Shown: in pieces, positions 6,215-13,881 of the stretch
How positions within the stretch are numbered: position 1 is the first letter of the stretch
Layout: the number at the start of each line of letters is the position of its first letter
Source of the DNA: Candidatus Aerophobota bacterium
GTDB taxonomy: Bacteria > Aerophobota > Aerophobia > Aerophobales > AE-B3A
Reading direction: 5' to 3'
NCBI GenBank assembly: GCA_030672445.1
Contig: DAOVGK010000002.1
Span: 1 to 18,836 of the forward strand
Length of the DNA: 18,836 nt
Position numbers and translations under genes: made by a program
The notes under the pieces: generated by a model
What the model was told of the DNA's origin: nothing
The model's input: the letters and a program-made list of their open reading frames with translations, nothing else
The model's database searches: none

Positions 6215-8357
6215 TAGAAAAAGCTATTTTCACTATAAGGAGGGAGAACTTTTCTCTGAAGAAGTGGCGCTCGGCCAGGTGGCTGAGGAGATAGGGACTC
6301 CCCTTTATCTTTACAGCTATAATAGCTTAATTGGTGGTTACAGGGAGGTTTCCCATGCCTTCAGTAAGCTCTCCCCCTTAATTTGTTATTCATTGAAGGC
6401 CAATGGAAATCTTACCCTTTGCCGGATTCTGGCTGCCGAAGGTGCTGGAGCAGACGTTGTCTCGGGAGGAGAGCTATACAAAGCCCTTCAGGCTGGATTC
6501 CCTCCTCAAAAAATAGTTTTCGCTGGACCGGGGAAAAAAGAAGAGGAGATAGAATACGCCTTAAGAGAGAATATCTTTATGTTTAACGTGGAGTCAGAAG
6601 GAGAGTTAAGATTAATAGAAAATCTCAGCCAAAGATTGAACCACTCCGCCAGAATCTCCTTGCGCATAAATCCCGATGTGGATGCTAAAACTCACCGCTA
6701 CATCACCACCGGTAAGAGGGAAAATAAGTTCGGTCTTGAATTTGATGAGGCAGAGAAACTATACTCCCAGATTAAAAAATCGCCCCTCTTAGAGCCGATA
6801 GGGATTCATTTTCATCTCGGCTCCCAGATAACCAGCCTTCACCCTTATCTTAGGGCTCTGGAAAAGATCCTGGATTTTCTTGAACTACTTAAAGAAAAGG
6901 GGCTGAACCTAAAATATCTCGATATGGGAGGGGGATTTGGCATCAGCTATGAGGAAGGAAAGCTCCCTTTAAACATTAAGGATCTAGCAGAAAAAATCTA
7001 TTCATTGATAAAGAAGAGCCGGGCAAAATTAATCCTTGAGCCAGGAAGATTCCTGGTGGGACCGGCCGGGGTCTTAATCACTCAGGTACTTTATAAAAAG
7101 AAGAGAGGAAAAAAGAGATTTATCATTGTAGATGCGGGGATGAACGATCTCATTAGACCATCCCTTTATGGAGCCTATCACCAGATAAAAAAACTAAAAG
7201 AACCTCATGAGGTGGATTCCCCTGAGGTAGTGGATGTAGTAGGTCCTGTCTGTGAGTCGGGAGATTTTTTTGCTCGGGAAAGAAAGCTTCCCCCAATCAC
7301 GGAAGGAGAGTATCTGGCCATCATGGATACCGGAGCCTATTGCTTTAGCATGAGTTTTACTTACAATGCTCGGCCCAGACCAGCAGAAGTGTTGGTGAAG
7401 GAGGATCGCTGGTGGATAATTCGAGACAGGGAAACTTATAAAGATCTGGTTAAGAAAGAGTCCATTCCTGAGAAATTATTCTTTTCCTTTAGAGATTCTT
7501 CTCTGAGTTCTAAATCTCGCTCCCTGAGGGAAAAGAAAGCTCTTCCTGGTCCCATCCCTTTCATCAAGATGCAGGGAAGTGGCAATGACTTTATCGTCAT
7601 TGATAACCGCTCTCATCTTATCAAGAATAGAGCTGAATTTGCCAGAAGAGTATGTCCCAGAAAGACCGGCATCGGAGCAGATGGAGTTCTACTTCTGGAA
7701 AAGTCTCGGGTGGCCGATTTTAAAATGCGTATCTTCAATCCTGATGGCAGCGAGCCGGCAATGTGTGGAAATGGAGCCCGATGCATAGCTAGATTTGCCC
7801 ACCTTAAGAAAATCGCAGGGGAAAAGTGTTCTTTTGAGACCTTATCAGGAAAAATTTTCTCTCAGGTAAAAAAAGATGGGGTTCGCATAAGAATGAAAGA
7901 CCCTTCCCCTTCACACTTAAACTTAGAGATAAACCTGGGGGATAGCTCCTATAAGGGCCATTTTCTGGATACAGGAGTGCTTCACTTTGTTCTCTTTGTC
8001 CCGCAGGTAGAAAAGATCAATCTTCCCGAAATAGGATCCCGGATAAGATACCATAGAAAGTTTCAGCCAGAGGGCACCAATGTTGACTTTGCCGAAATAA
8101 AGAATGAGAATGTGAGGATGAGAACCTATGAAAGGGGAGTGGAGGCGGAGACTTTAAGTTGCGGTACCGGAGCAGTAGCTACTGCTATAGCGGCAAATCT
8201 TGTCTACACCCTCAGTTCTCCGGTGAAGATAAAAACCCCCGGAGGAGACCTGAAGGTCTATTTTCACAAATCAGGCCCCCATAAATTTACGGAGGTTTTC
8301 CTGGAGGGTAAGGCAGAAGTGGTATATGAGGGAAAATGGGAAAGGGAGGTTAACTAA
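6204..8357 (+). CDS. lysA-dapF: bifunctional diaminopimelate decarboxylase / diaminopimelate epimerase (LysA-DapF fusion)
   Basis: One uninterrupted 717-aa frame encodes two lysine-pathway enzymes. Residues 1 to about 420 are a PLP-dependent LysA: Lys65 in YSLKANGN binds PLP, followed by HFHLGSQI (202-209), GGGFG (242-246), EPGR (279-282), Cys350 in GPVCESGDF and YNARPRP (387-393). Residues about 449-717 are a complete DapF: QGSGNDF (457-463), the active-site pair Cys521 (MCGNGARC) and Cys653 (SCGTGA). A linker of about 28 Ser/Arg/Lys-rich residues (421-448) joins them. DapF makes meso-DAP from LL-DAP and LysA decarboxylates it to lysine, so consecutive steps are joined; meso-DAP is also a peptidoglycan precursor. 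The start is TTG at 6204 with GGAGGAAGGAG upstream, inside the end of argH; the stop overlaps dapA (TAATG). One oddity is Leu593 where DapF usually has Pro (TGVLH for TGVPH). Confidence 0.95.
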   Translation: MPANRKSYFHYKEGELFSEEVALGQVAEEIGTPLYLYSYNSLIGGYREVSHAFSKLSPLICYSLKANGNLTLCRILAAEGAGADVVSGGELYKALQAGFPPQKIVFAGPGKKEEEIEYALRENIFMFNVESEGELRLIENLSQRLNHSARISLRINPDVDAKTHRYITTGKRENKFGLEFDEAEKLYSQIKKSPLLEPIGIHFHLGSQITSLHPYLRALEKILDFLELLKEKGLNLKYLDMGGGFGISYEEGKLPLNIKDLAEKIYSLIKKSRAKLILEPGRFLVGPAGVLITQVLYKKKRGKKRFIIVDAGMNDLIRPSLYGAYHQIKKLKEPHEVDSPEVVDVVGPVCESGDFFARERKLPPITEGEYLAIMDTGAYCFSMSFTYNARPRPAEVLVKEDRWWIIRDRETYKDLVKKESIPEKLFFSFRDSSLSSKSRSLREKKALPGPIPFIKMQGSGNDFIVIDNRSHLIKNRAEFARRVCPRKTGIGADGVLLLEKSRVADFKMRIFNPDGSEPAMCGNGARCIARFAHLKKIAGEKCSFETLSGKIFSQVKKDGVRIRMKDPSPSHLNLEINLGDSSYKGHFLDTGVLHFVLFVPQVEKINLPEIGSRIRYHRKFQPEGTNVDFAEIKNENVRMRTYERGVEAETLSCGTGAVATAIAANLVYTLSSPVKIKTPGGDLKVYFHKSGPHKFTEVFLEGKAEVVYEGKWEREVN

Positions 8358-9226
8358 TGTTCAAAGGATGTTATGTAGCCACAGTTACTCCTTTCAAAGG
8401 GGGAAAGGTAGATGAGGATAGTTTCCGCAAGCTCATCGGGTTTTGTCTGGAAAAGGGAGTGGATGGAATAGTTCCCTGTGGAACCACGGGAGAGTCACCT
8501 ACCCTATCCTTTAACGAACATAAACGATTGATAGAGATAACTGTAAAGGAGGTCAATCATCGAGTTCCAGTAATGGCCGGGACTGGTTCCAACAACACCC
8601 ATGAGGCCGAGGAGTTAACTCAATTTGCCAAGAAGGCTGGTGCAGATGCTGCCCTGGTAATCACTCCTTATTATAATAAACCTACCTCCAAGGGTCTGGA
8701 AGCTCATTACCGGAAATTGGCGGTTATTGGCCTTCCTCTTATTATCTACAATGTTCCCTCACGCACGGGAGTAAATATTGATGCGGCATTGGTGGCTAAA
8801 TTAAGTAAGCTCCCCCACATAGCAGGCATTAAAGAGGCAAGTGGCAATATGGACCAGGTATCCAGTATTGTGTCTTTATCCGACTCTAACTTTTCGGTCC
8901 TTTCCGGAAATGACTCTCATACTCTGCCCATTCTATCTCTTGGTGGTGTGGGGGTAGTATCGGTGGTAGCCAACATCATACCCCAAGAGATGAGTCAAAT
9001 GGTAGACGCTTACTTAAAGGGAAAGATCAGCAAGGCAAGGGAGCTTCACTACAAGACATATCCCCTCTGCCAGGCTATGTTCATCGAGACCAATCCCCTT
9101 CCCATAAAGACAGCCATGGCCCGTCTGGGGATGATTGAGCCAGAGTGGAGACTTCCTCTAGATGGGATGAAAAAGGAGAATGAGAAAAGGTTGGAGAAGG
9201 CTCTGGCTGACTATGGACTCCTTTAA
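8357..9226 (+). CDS. dapA: 4-hydroxy-tetrahydrodipicolinate synthase
   Basis: DapA condenses pyruvate with aspartate semialdehyde, the first committed step of the DAP-lysine pathway. The 289-aa length is normal for this cytoplasmic TIM-barrel lyase. The active site is fully present: CGTTGESPTL (41-50, Thr43/Thr44), TPYYNKP (103-109), Tyr131 and Arg136 in YNVPSRTG (131-138), and the Schiff-base Lys159 in GIKEASG (157-163). ATG overlaps the stop of the fused gene by one base, so the two are translationally coupled. No dapB or dapL follows, so the remaining DAP steps must be encoded elsewhere. Confidence 0.97.
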   Translation: MFKGCYVATVTPFKGGKVDEDSFRKLIGFCLEKGVDGIVPCGTTGESPTLSFNEHKRLIEITVKEVNHRVPVMAGTGSNNTHEAEELTQFAKKAGADAALVITPYYNKPTSKGLEAHYRKLAVIGLPLIIYNVPSRTGVNIDAALVAKLSKLPHIAGIKEASGNMDQVSSIVSLSDSNFSVLSGNDSHTLPILSLGGVGVVSVVANIIPQEMSQMVDAYLKGKISKARELHYKTYPLCQAMFIETNPLPIKTAMARLGMIEPEWRLPLDGMKKENEKRLEKALADYGLL

Positions 9227-9229
9227 TCT

Positions 9230-9697
9230 ATGAAGAGCGTATATCTTGATCCTTCCATTCCTTCTGCTTGCTGCGAGACTTCCCAGCCGCAGCGCCGAAA
9301 GATCACTTGTGAGTGGTGGAAGGTCAAGATTCCTCATTATCGGGTGATAATCTCCAGGTTAACGGTTGAGGAAATAAAGGCCCTGGAAACTAAAGATAAA
9401 AGAGATGCCATCCTCTCCTTAATTGGTGATTTTCCTACTCTGGAGATCTCCCCCCTGGCCGAGAAACTAGCTAGAAGGTACGTCGAGGAAAAGATCATCC
9501 CTCCTAATGCCTTCAACGATGCCCTACATCTGGCACTGGCCGTGATAAATAAAGTCGATATATTTGTTAGCTGGGATTTTGCCCATCTGGTCAAAACCCA
9601 GATAGAAAGAAAAATAAATGCCTATAACCTCATTAGTGGCTACCCCCGCATTAGGATTACCACCCCCGAGAAGCTTATGAAACAAGAAGAAGGCTAA
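9230..9697 (+). CDS. PIN-domain protein (VapC-like ribonuclease family)
   Basis: The 155-aa protein shows the PIN-domain order of acidic residues: Asp7 in VYLDPSIPSA, Glu47/Glu48 in LTVEEIKALE, Asp97 in NAFNDALHLALA and Asp116 in VSWDFAHL. PIN proteins are Mg-dependent RNases and many are toxins of VapBC pairs. This subgroup usually begins YLDTSVPS; here the Thr after the metal-binding Asp is Pro, but the acidic residues are kept. No antitoxin-sized gene with a DNA-binding motif lies beside it. It sits 3 bp after dapA and 1 bp before the next gene, inside a housekeeping operon, which is odd for a toxin. It may be a solitary or domesticated PIN nuclease; activity is unproven. Confidence 0.8.
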   Translation: MKSVYLDPSIPSACCETSQPQRRKITCEWWKVKIPHYRVIISRLTVEEIKALETKDKRDAILSLIGDFPTLEISPLAEKLARRYVEEKIIPPNAFNDALHLALAVINKVDIFVSWDFAHLVKTQIERKINAYNLISGYPRIRITTPEKLMKQEEG

Positions 9698-9698
9698 A

Positions 9699-10091
9699 GT
9701 GCTGAAAAGATTCTCCCTTTCTACCCATTCCCGGACAGAGTTAATCGATATCACCTCTCAAGTGGAGGATATGGTAAAACAGACCCAGGTAAAAGAGGGG
9801 ACCTGCCGGGTATTTGTTCCTCATACCACGGCCGGAATCCTTATCAATGAAGGAGCTGATCCCAGTGTGAGAAGAGATATCCTAAATCAACTGGATAAGA
9901 TCATCCCCTTGAGCGGTGATTATCAACATCGGGAGGGAAACTCCCCTGCTCATATAAAGGCATCTTTAGTCGGCTCCTCTGAGACTATATTCATCGAGAA
10001 TCACCGATTAGTCCTGGGCACCTGGCAGTCCCTTTATTTCTGTGAGTTCGATGGCCCCCGCCACCGCCAGGTAATAGTGAAGATTGAGTAG
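9699..10091 (+). CDS. YjbQ/UPF0047 family protein
   Basis: The 130-aa protein matches the YjbQ (UPF0047) family: PHTTAGILINEG (41-52), YQHREGNSPAHIKASL (75-90), GTWQ (107-110) and FDGPRHRQV (117-125). Conserved His42, His77 and His85 probably form a metal site. Family members have been linked to a secondary thiamine-phosphate synthase activity, but the physiological role is not settled. The start is GTG at 9699, one base after the PIN gene stop, with a weak AGAAGG ribosome site, so it is probably coupled to the gene before it. Confidence 0.9.
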   Translation: MLKRFSLSTHSRTELIDITSQVEDMVKQTQVKEGTCRVFVPHTTAGILINEGADPSVRRDILNQLDKIIPLSGDYQHREGNSPAHIKASLVGSSETIFIENHRLVLGTWQSLYFCEFDGPRHRQVIVKIE

Positions 10092-10148
10092 ACCTTTGTA
10101 CTTTCAACTGGATAGGGGATTCGGTTTTAAAAACAGAGGGTGAGGTAA

Positions 10149-10289
10149 ATGGCAAAATGTAGAGATTGTGTACATTATGAGCCGGTGGATGAGAAAAAGG
10201 GTAAATGCTTCGGGGTGGAAATACCGGGAGGCAGGAATCCTAAGGATTCTGAGAAGTGTGGGGGGAGGTATTTTGAGGCACGGAAATAA
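10149..10289 (+). CDS. small four-cysteine protein (46 aa), unrecognised
   Basis: An ATG at 10149, preceded by GTGAGGTAA, opens a 46-codon frame that starts MAKCRDCVHY and ends GGRYFEARK, with its stop touching the folK ATG. Its cysteines are Cys4, Cys7, Cys20 and Cys37, giving C-x2-C-x12-C-x16-C, suited to a zinc or iron-sulfur site. The spacing and the YFEAR ending recall the small Fe-S subunits that accompany glycyl-radical enzymes such as benzylsuccinate synthase, but no glycyl-radical enzyme is nearby, so this is only a resemblance. Tight packing, a ribosome site and the Cys pattern argue that it is a real gene. Confidence 0.65.
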   Translation: MAKCRDCVHYEPVDEKKGKCFGVEIPGGRNPKDSEKCGGRYFEARK

Positions 10290-10787
10290 ATGCCCGTCGT
10301 CTATATCGGATTAGGTTCAAATAAGGGCGATAGACTTAAGAATATAGACGTTGCCCTGAATCACCTAAAAAAGAAGATAGTAGTGGAAAAAATATCCTCT
10401 TTCTACCTTACCGAGCCGGTGGGAATGAAAGGTGGATGGTTTGTAAACTGTGTTCTGGAAGGAAAAACCGAACAGCCCCCGGAAAAACTTCTCCATACCT
10501 TACTCGAAATTGAGAAAAGGATGGGAAGGGTCAGAGAAAAAAAGAAAGCCTCCCGGATGATAGACCTGGATCTTTTACTTTACGAGGATGCAGTAGTTGA
10601 CAAGGTCGATCTGGTAGTTCCCCACCCTCATCTACATAAAAGGAGATTCGTCCTTACGCCACTGGTAGAAATCAATCCTCCCCTTATTCATCCGGTGCTG
10701 GGAAAAACCTTGAAGGAGATTCTAAAGGAGCTTAAGGACTCACACCAGGTGGAAAAAATCCTGGAGAATAGGGATGGAGGTCATTAA
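10290..10787 (+). CDS. folK: 2-amino-4-hydroxy-6-hydroxymethyldihydropteridine pyrophosphokinase (HPPK)
   Basis: FolK transfers pyrophosphate from ATP to the pterin in folate synthesis. The 165-aa length is typical. Visible motifs are the start YIGLGSNKGDR (5-15), YLTEPVG (39-45), the Mg-binding SRMIDLDLLLY (88-98) with Asp92 and Asp94, and PHPHLHKRRFVLTPL (111-125). ATG immediately follows the stop of the small Cys protein. No folP or folB is adjacent, so the rest of the folate pathway is elsewhere. Confidence 0.96.
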   Translation: MPVVYIGLGSNKGDRLKNIDVALNHLKKKIVVEKISSFYLTEPVGMKGGWFVNCVLEGKTEQPPEKLLHTLLEIEKRMGRVREKKKASRMIDLDLLLYEDAVVDKVDLVVPHPHLHKRRFVLTPLVEINPPLIHPVLGKTLKEILKELKDSHQVEKILENRDGGH

Positions 10788-10864
10788 GGCTAGAGGTATC
10801 GGAAAGATTTATAAAGGCTATAGCTGATATACAGCGACGGAGGAAAAGAGTCCCGAGGTATTTC

Positions 10865-10892
10865 TTGACAGGGGAGAGGGGTAAGGTATAAT
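10865..10892 (+). promoter_or_regulatory. consensus sigma-70 promoter upstream of yicC
   Basis: TTGACA (10865-10870) and TATAAT (10887-10892) are both perfect consensus hexamers, separated by 16 bp. The predicted transcript starts near 10899, leaving a leader of about 20 nt before the TTG start of yicC, with AGGAG at 10908-10912. This marks the start of a separate yicC-gmk-rpoZ transcript. Confidence 0.8.
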
Positions 10893-10920
10893 AATGGTCA
10901 GTCGGCCAGGAGCGTTTTAA

Positions 10921-11796
10921 TTGCACAGTATGACCGGGTATGGGGAAGGAAGAGAAAGCAGCCAGGAAGTAGATTTCCATCTGGAGATGAGCACGGTTAA
11001 TCACCGGTTCCTGGAAATAGAAGTTAATTCTTCTGAGGCGATTCCTTTTGCCTGGGAGAAAAAAATTAGGCAGTTAGTCAGAGGAAAAATTAAGCGGGGG
11101 AAAGTAAATCTTAATGTTGAGATTAGATGGAAACTCCCCTTTCTCTCTGAAGTAGCGATAAATCGGGAGCGTGCCACCTCTTATAAAAATGTCCTTTCCA
11201 GGCTTTGTCAGGACCTGGAGCTGAATGAGAGAGTAACTCTCTCTCATCTCTTAGCCCTCCCCGGGGTAATCTCGTCATCCACAAAACCACAGATCAAAAA
11301 GAATTTAGAGACCATGCTGAAGAAAGCCTTAACCAAGGCCTTAAAGAATGTTCTCAAGATGAGAGAAAAGGAGGGAAAAGAGCATCTTCAAAGCATTCTT
11401 CGGTACCTGAAGAGAATCCAAGAAAGACTTTCCAGCCTGGGAAAAGAGATCCCCACGGCTCAAAAGAGCTATCAAGAGAAGATAAAGGAAAAGCTAGAGA
11501 GTCTTTTGGTACCCGGAGAAGATAGAGAAAAGGTTGCCCATGAGCTATCCCTTCTTATCTCACGCGGTGATATCAGCGAGGAAAAGCTGAGATTTCAATC
11601 TCATTTAAATGAGCTGCAAATCACTTTGCCGCAGAAAGAGCCAGTGGGGAAAAAAATAAGATTTATACTGCAGGAACTCCAGAGAGAAATTAATACCATA
11701 GGAGCAAAAGCCAATTCTTTCATTATCTCTCGCCTGGTTGTCCAAATTAAAGAGGATCTAGAAAGAATTAGAGAGGAAGTTCAGAACATCGAATGA
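10921..11796 (+). CDS. yicC: YicC/YloC family endoribonuclease
   Basis: The 291-aa protein has the characteristic N-terminus HSMTGYGEG (2-10), a long coiled, Lys/Glu-rich middle (about 130-205) and the C-terminal block KIRFILQELQREINTIGAKA (about 245-264) with a terminal amphipathic helix of the DUF1732 type. YicC proteins are reported as oligomeric endoribonucleases acting on RNA, including small RNAs. The TTG start at 10921 is chosen because family members begin M-x-x-MT and AGGAG lies 8 bases upstream; an ATG at 10930 would lose these residues. It is followed by gmk and rpoZ, the gene order common in many bacteria, although the small remA/DUF370 gene often found between yicC and gmk is absent from the 94-bp gap. 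Confidence 0.93.
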   Translation: MHSMTGYGEGRESSQEVDFHLEMSTVNHRFLEIEVNSSEAIPFAWEKKIRQLVRGKIKRGKVNLNVEIRWKLPFLSEVAINRERATSYKNVLSRLCQDLELNERVTLSHLLALPGVISSSTKPQIKKNLETMLKKALTKALKNVLKMREKEGKEHLQSILRYLKRIQERLSSLGKEIPTAQKSYQEKIKEKLESLLVPGEDREKVAHELSLLISRGDISEEKLRFQSHLNELQITLPQKEPVGKKIRFILQELQREINTIGAKANSFIISRLVVQIKEDLERIREEVQNIE

Positions 11797-11890
11797 CCAA
11801 CCAATCACTTATGAGTAAAAGAAATTTGGAACTTAACTGATCCAGGTAGGCTTCCGGCGCTTAACTCTAAATCCTTAAAAATCTTTTTCC

Positions 11891-12520
11891 ATGGATAAAA
11901 GCAGAAACTTGTTAAAGAAGAAAAGTTTAATCGTGGTTATTTCTGCTCCTTCAGGAGCCGGCAAAACTACCCTGTGTAAAAGACTTCTCCAAAGCTCACC
12001 CTCATTTATTTGTTCGGTATCTTTCACTACCCGGCCTCCTCGCAAGAATGAGATAGAAGGGGTAGATTATTATTTTGTCTCCCGGGAAGAATTCCAAAAA
12101 ATGGTAGACGCCCGGAAATTCGTGGAATGGGCAGAGGTGCATGGGCAGCTTTACGGAACCTCAGCTAATCTTTTAAATAAGGCCATAGAGGCGGAAAAGG
12201 ATGTAGTTCTAGAGGTTGATGTCGAGGGTGGGACCCAAATCAAGAAAAACTATCCTCAGGCGGTGCTAACCTTTCTTCTTCCTCCCTCCTGGCAGGAGTT
12301 AGAAAAGCGATTAAGAAGCCGGCGTACCGAGGATTACGAGAGGGTTAAGGAAAGAATAAAACAGGCAAAAAAAGAGATTGACTATGCGCCTTATTATGAT
12401 TATTTAATAATAAATGATGATATAAATAGAGCTTTGGATGATTTGACCGCCATAATCAGAGCGGAACGCTGTCGAATGAATAGAGTACCCCTGGAAGAAT
12501 TGAGAGATTTCGAGGGTTGA
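11891..12520 (+). CDS. gmk: guanylate kinase
   Basis: Gmk phosphorylates GMP to GDP. The 209-aa length is standard. The P-loop SAPSGAGKTT lies at 18-27, and the GMP-binding region includes SFTTRPPRKNEIEGVDYYFV (44-63) with FVEWAEVHGQLYGT (77-90). The acidic LEVDVEGG (107-114) and RLRSRRTEDYERVKERI lid region follow. ATG at 11891 adds about 11 basic residues before the first strand, slightly long but normal. A good ribosome site is not obvious upstream. It precedes rpoZ by 23 bp, the same pairing as in E. coli. Confidence 0.96.
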   Translation: MDKSRNLLKKKSLIVVISAPSGAGKTTLCKRLLQSSPSFICSVSFTTRPPRKNEIEGVDYYFVSREEFQKMVDARKFVEWAEVHGQLYGTSANLLNKAIEAEKDVVLEVDVEGGTQIKKNYPQAVLTFLLPPSWQELEKRLRSRRTEDYERVKERIKQAKKEIDYAPYYDYLIINDDINRALDDLTAIIRAERCRMNRVPLEELRDFEG

Positions 12521-12543
12521 TATCAAGTTAAAAGGAGCTTTAG

Positions 12544-12792
12544 CTGATTAAGTTCTCTACCGATGATTTACTACGTAAAAGTGGGATAGAAGATAAATAC
12601 GAACTTACCCGTTTGGCCATTCGAAGAGTTAGACAACTTGTTAAAGAAAAGGATAAAATGGCCCTGGAGGACACTCACGAGAAACTCCCTACCCTGGTTT
12701 TAAAGGAAATTGCAGAGGGTAAACTAAAACCGGCGAGTCTTAAGGAAGAATCTCAAGAGAAAGAAGCCTCCCCCTCCAACACTGAAAAATAG
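12544..12792 (+). CDS. rpoZ: RNA polymerase omega subunit, with a non-AUG start
   Basis: The frame directly after gmk encodes about 82 residues containing FSTDDLLRKSG, then EDKYELTRLAIRRVRQL, then LPTLVLKEIAEGKL. This is the omega signature: a basic helix with RR-RQL and a C-terminal helix that packs on beta-prime. Position after gmk supports the call. No ATG, GTG or TTG precedes the conserved region; an in-frame TAG at 12541 limits the gene. The best start is CTG at 12544, 6 bases after AAAGGAG (12531-12537), with ATT at 12547 as an alternative. The tail after residue 62 is Glu/Lys/Ser-rich, as is common in omega. It ends 15 bp from the convergent RACE-like gene. Confidence 0.85.
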   Translation: MIKFSTDDLLRKSGIEDKYELTRLAIRRVRQLVKEKDKMALEDTHEKLPTLVLKEIAEGKLKPASLKEESQEKEASPSNTEK

Positions 12793-12807
12793 TGGTTATT
12801 TTGTGGC

Positions 12808-13881
12808 TCACTCCTGTTTGCCAAATTCCATGGCCTGGGTGAGGATATCCGAAAAATCGGGGTAGGAGGCCAGCTCAACATAGTCTACGCCTTCGGAAAT
12901 TTTCTCCGTTTGCTTACGGTCTTTTTCTGAGACCAGAGCCATGATTGCCCCCAGACTTGCCGCATTGCCTACACTCCTCACTTTAGCTTTGGGAAAAGTA
13001 GGGATAAGACCAATCAGATGAGCACTTTCAGGGTTAATATAGCTTCCAAATGCTCCGGCCAGGAGAACCTCATCTACCTCGTCTCTTTCTACCCCTAGGG
13101 AGGTAAGGAGAATTTTTATCCCCGAGCAAATAGCCCCCTTGGCCAATTGAAGCTCTCTTATGTCTTTTTGGGTGAGAATAATAGGGATTCCATCTTGAGC
13201 TTTTTCTTTTTCTACCAGAAGAAAACCAATATGGTCATTCTTCGTTATTATCCTGCTCGACCATTCTTTTGCTTTAGAAGAAGGCTTGAGGCGTCCCGAG
13301 CTATCAATGATCTTTTCCTTTAGGAGCTGGCTGGAGGCGTCTATCAGCCCGCTGCCACAAATCCCTCTGGCCCTGCCTCCTCCTATCACCTCTACCTCTA
13401 TCTTCCCTTCCTCGAGTCTTACCTTCTCTATAGCCTCTCTTTCTCCCAGATGTCTTTCCAGGCGGGATAGATCCGCAATTTGGTCTTTAAGGCTGGGGGG
13501 AGAAAGAGAAAGGTATATTTTCTTAATTACAGGCTTGATTTTTATTTTTCTGTTTATTCTGTCAGTTAAAATTTTAGGAAAGGAAATTAAGGAAAGGGGA
13601 TGAATCTCAACCTCAACATCGCCTTCAACAGCTACCTGGCAAGCCAGGCGAACATCGTTCTCTACCGACTGGAGATGTTTTTTTTCAACCGAAGTTAAGG
13701 GAGAAAGTTTCCCTTTGACCTTAATCCTACACTTTCCACATATCCCTTTTCCGCCGCAGGGAAAATTTACCTTAACTCCTGCTTTTTCTATCGCTTCTCT
13801 AATAGGAGTTTTAATGGAGGTGAGAATCTCCTTTCTTTCCGGTTGAAAAACTACTCTTACTTTTCTGTTTTTCATAAACAA
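12808..13881 (-). CDS. RACE-family ferredoxin/ASKHA protein (corrinoid-protein reductive activator), internally shortened
   Basis: Residues about 8-95 form a [2Fe-2S] ferredoxin with Cys42, Cys48, Cys51 and Cys81 (PCGGKGICGKC). Residues about 115-145 match the small linker/middle region (LSLSPPSLKDQIADLSRL). From about 150 the sequence jumps to the late part of the ASKHA domain: AIEKVRL, GGGRARGICGSGLIDA (167-182), ILTQKDIRELQLAKGAI, LLAGAFGSYINPESA and SVGNAAS. Family members, which reductively reactivate corrinoid proteins using ATP, are about 600 aa and carry VDIGTTT-type phosphate loops in between; these are absent. At 357 aa it may be unable to bind ATP. TTG at 13881 abuts the thioredoxin stop; ATG at 13875 is an equally likely start. 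Convergent with rpoZ. Confidence 0.85.
   Translation of the reverse strand: MFMKNRKVRVVFQPERKEILTSIKTPIREAIEKAGVKVNFPCGGKGICGKCRIKVKGKLSPLTSVEKKHLQSVENDVRLACQVAVEGDVEVEIHPLSLISFPKILTDRINRKIKIKPVIKKIYLSLSPPSLKDQIADLSRLERHLGEREAIEKVRLEEGKIEVEVIGGGRARGICGSGLIDASSQLLKEKIIDSSGRLKPSSKAKEWSSRIITKNDHIGFLLVEKEKAQDGIPIILTQKDIRELQLAKGAICSGIKILLTSLGVERDEVDEVLLAGAFGSYINPESAHLIGLIPTFPKAKVRSVGNAASLGAIMALVSEKDRKQTEKISEGVDYVELASYPDFSDILTQAMEFGKQE

Noticed and set aside
10774..10827. 17-codon frame MEVIKARGIGKIYKGYS resembling the first residues of an ABC-transporter ATPase
   Set aside because: It stops after 17 codons, overlaps the end of folK and no further ABC motifs follow; too short to separate from chance.
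11797..11890. possible remA/DUF370 gene between yicC and gmk
   Set aside because: The 94-bp gap is too short and contains only a nine-codon frame without family residues.
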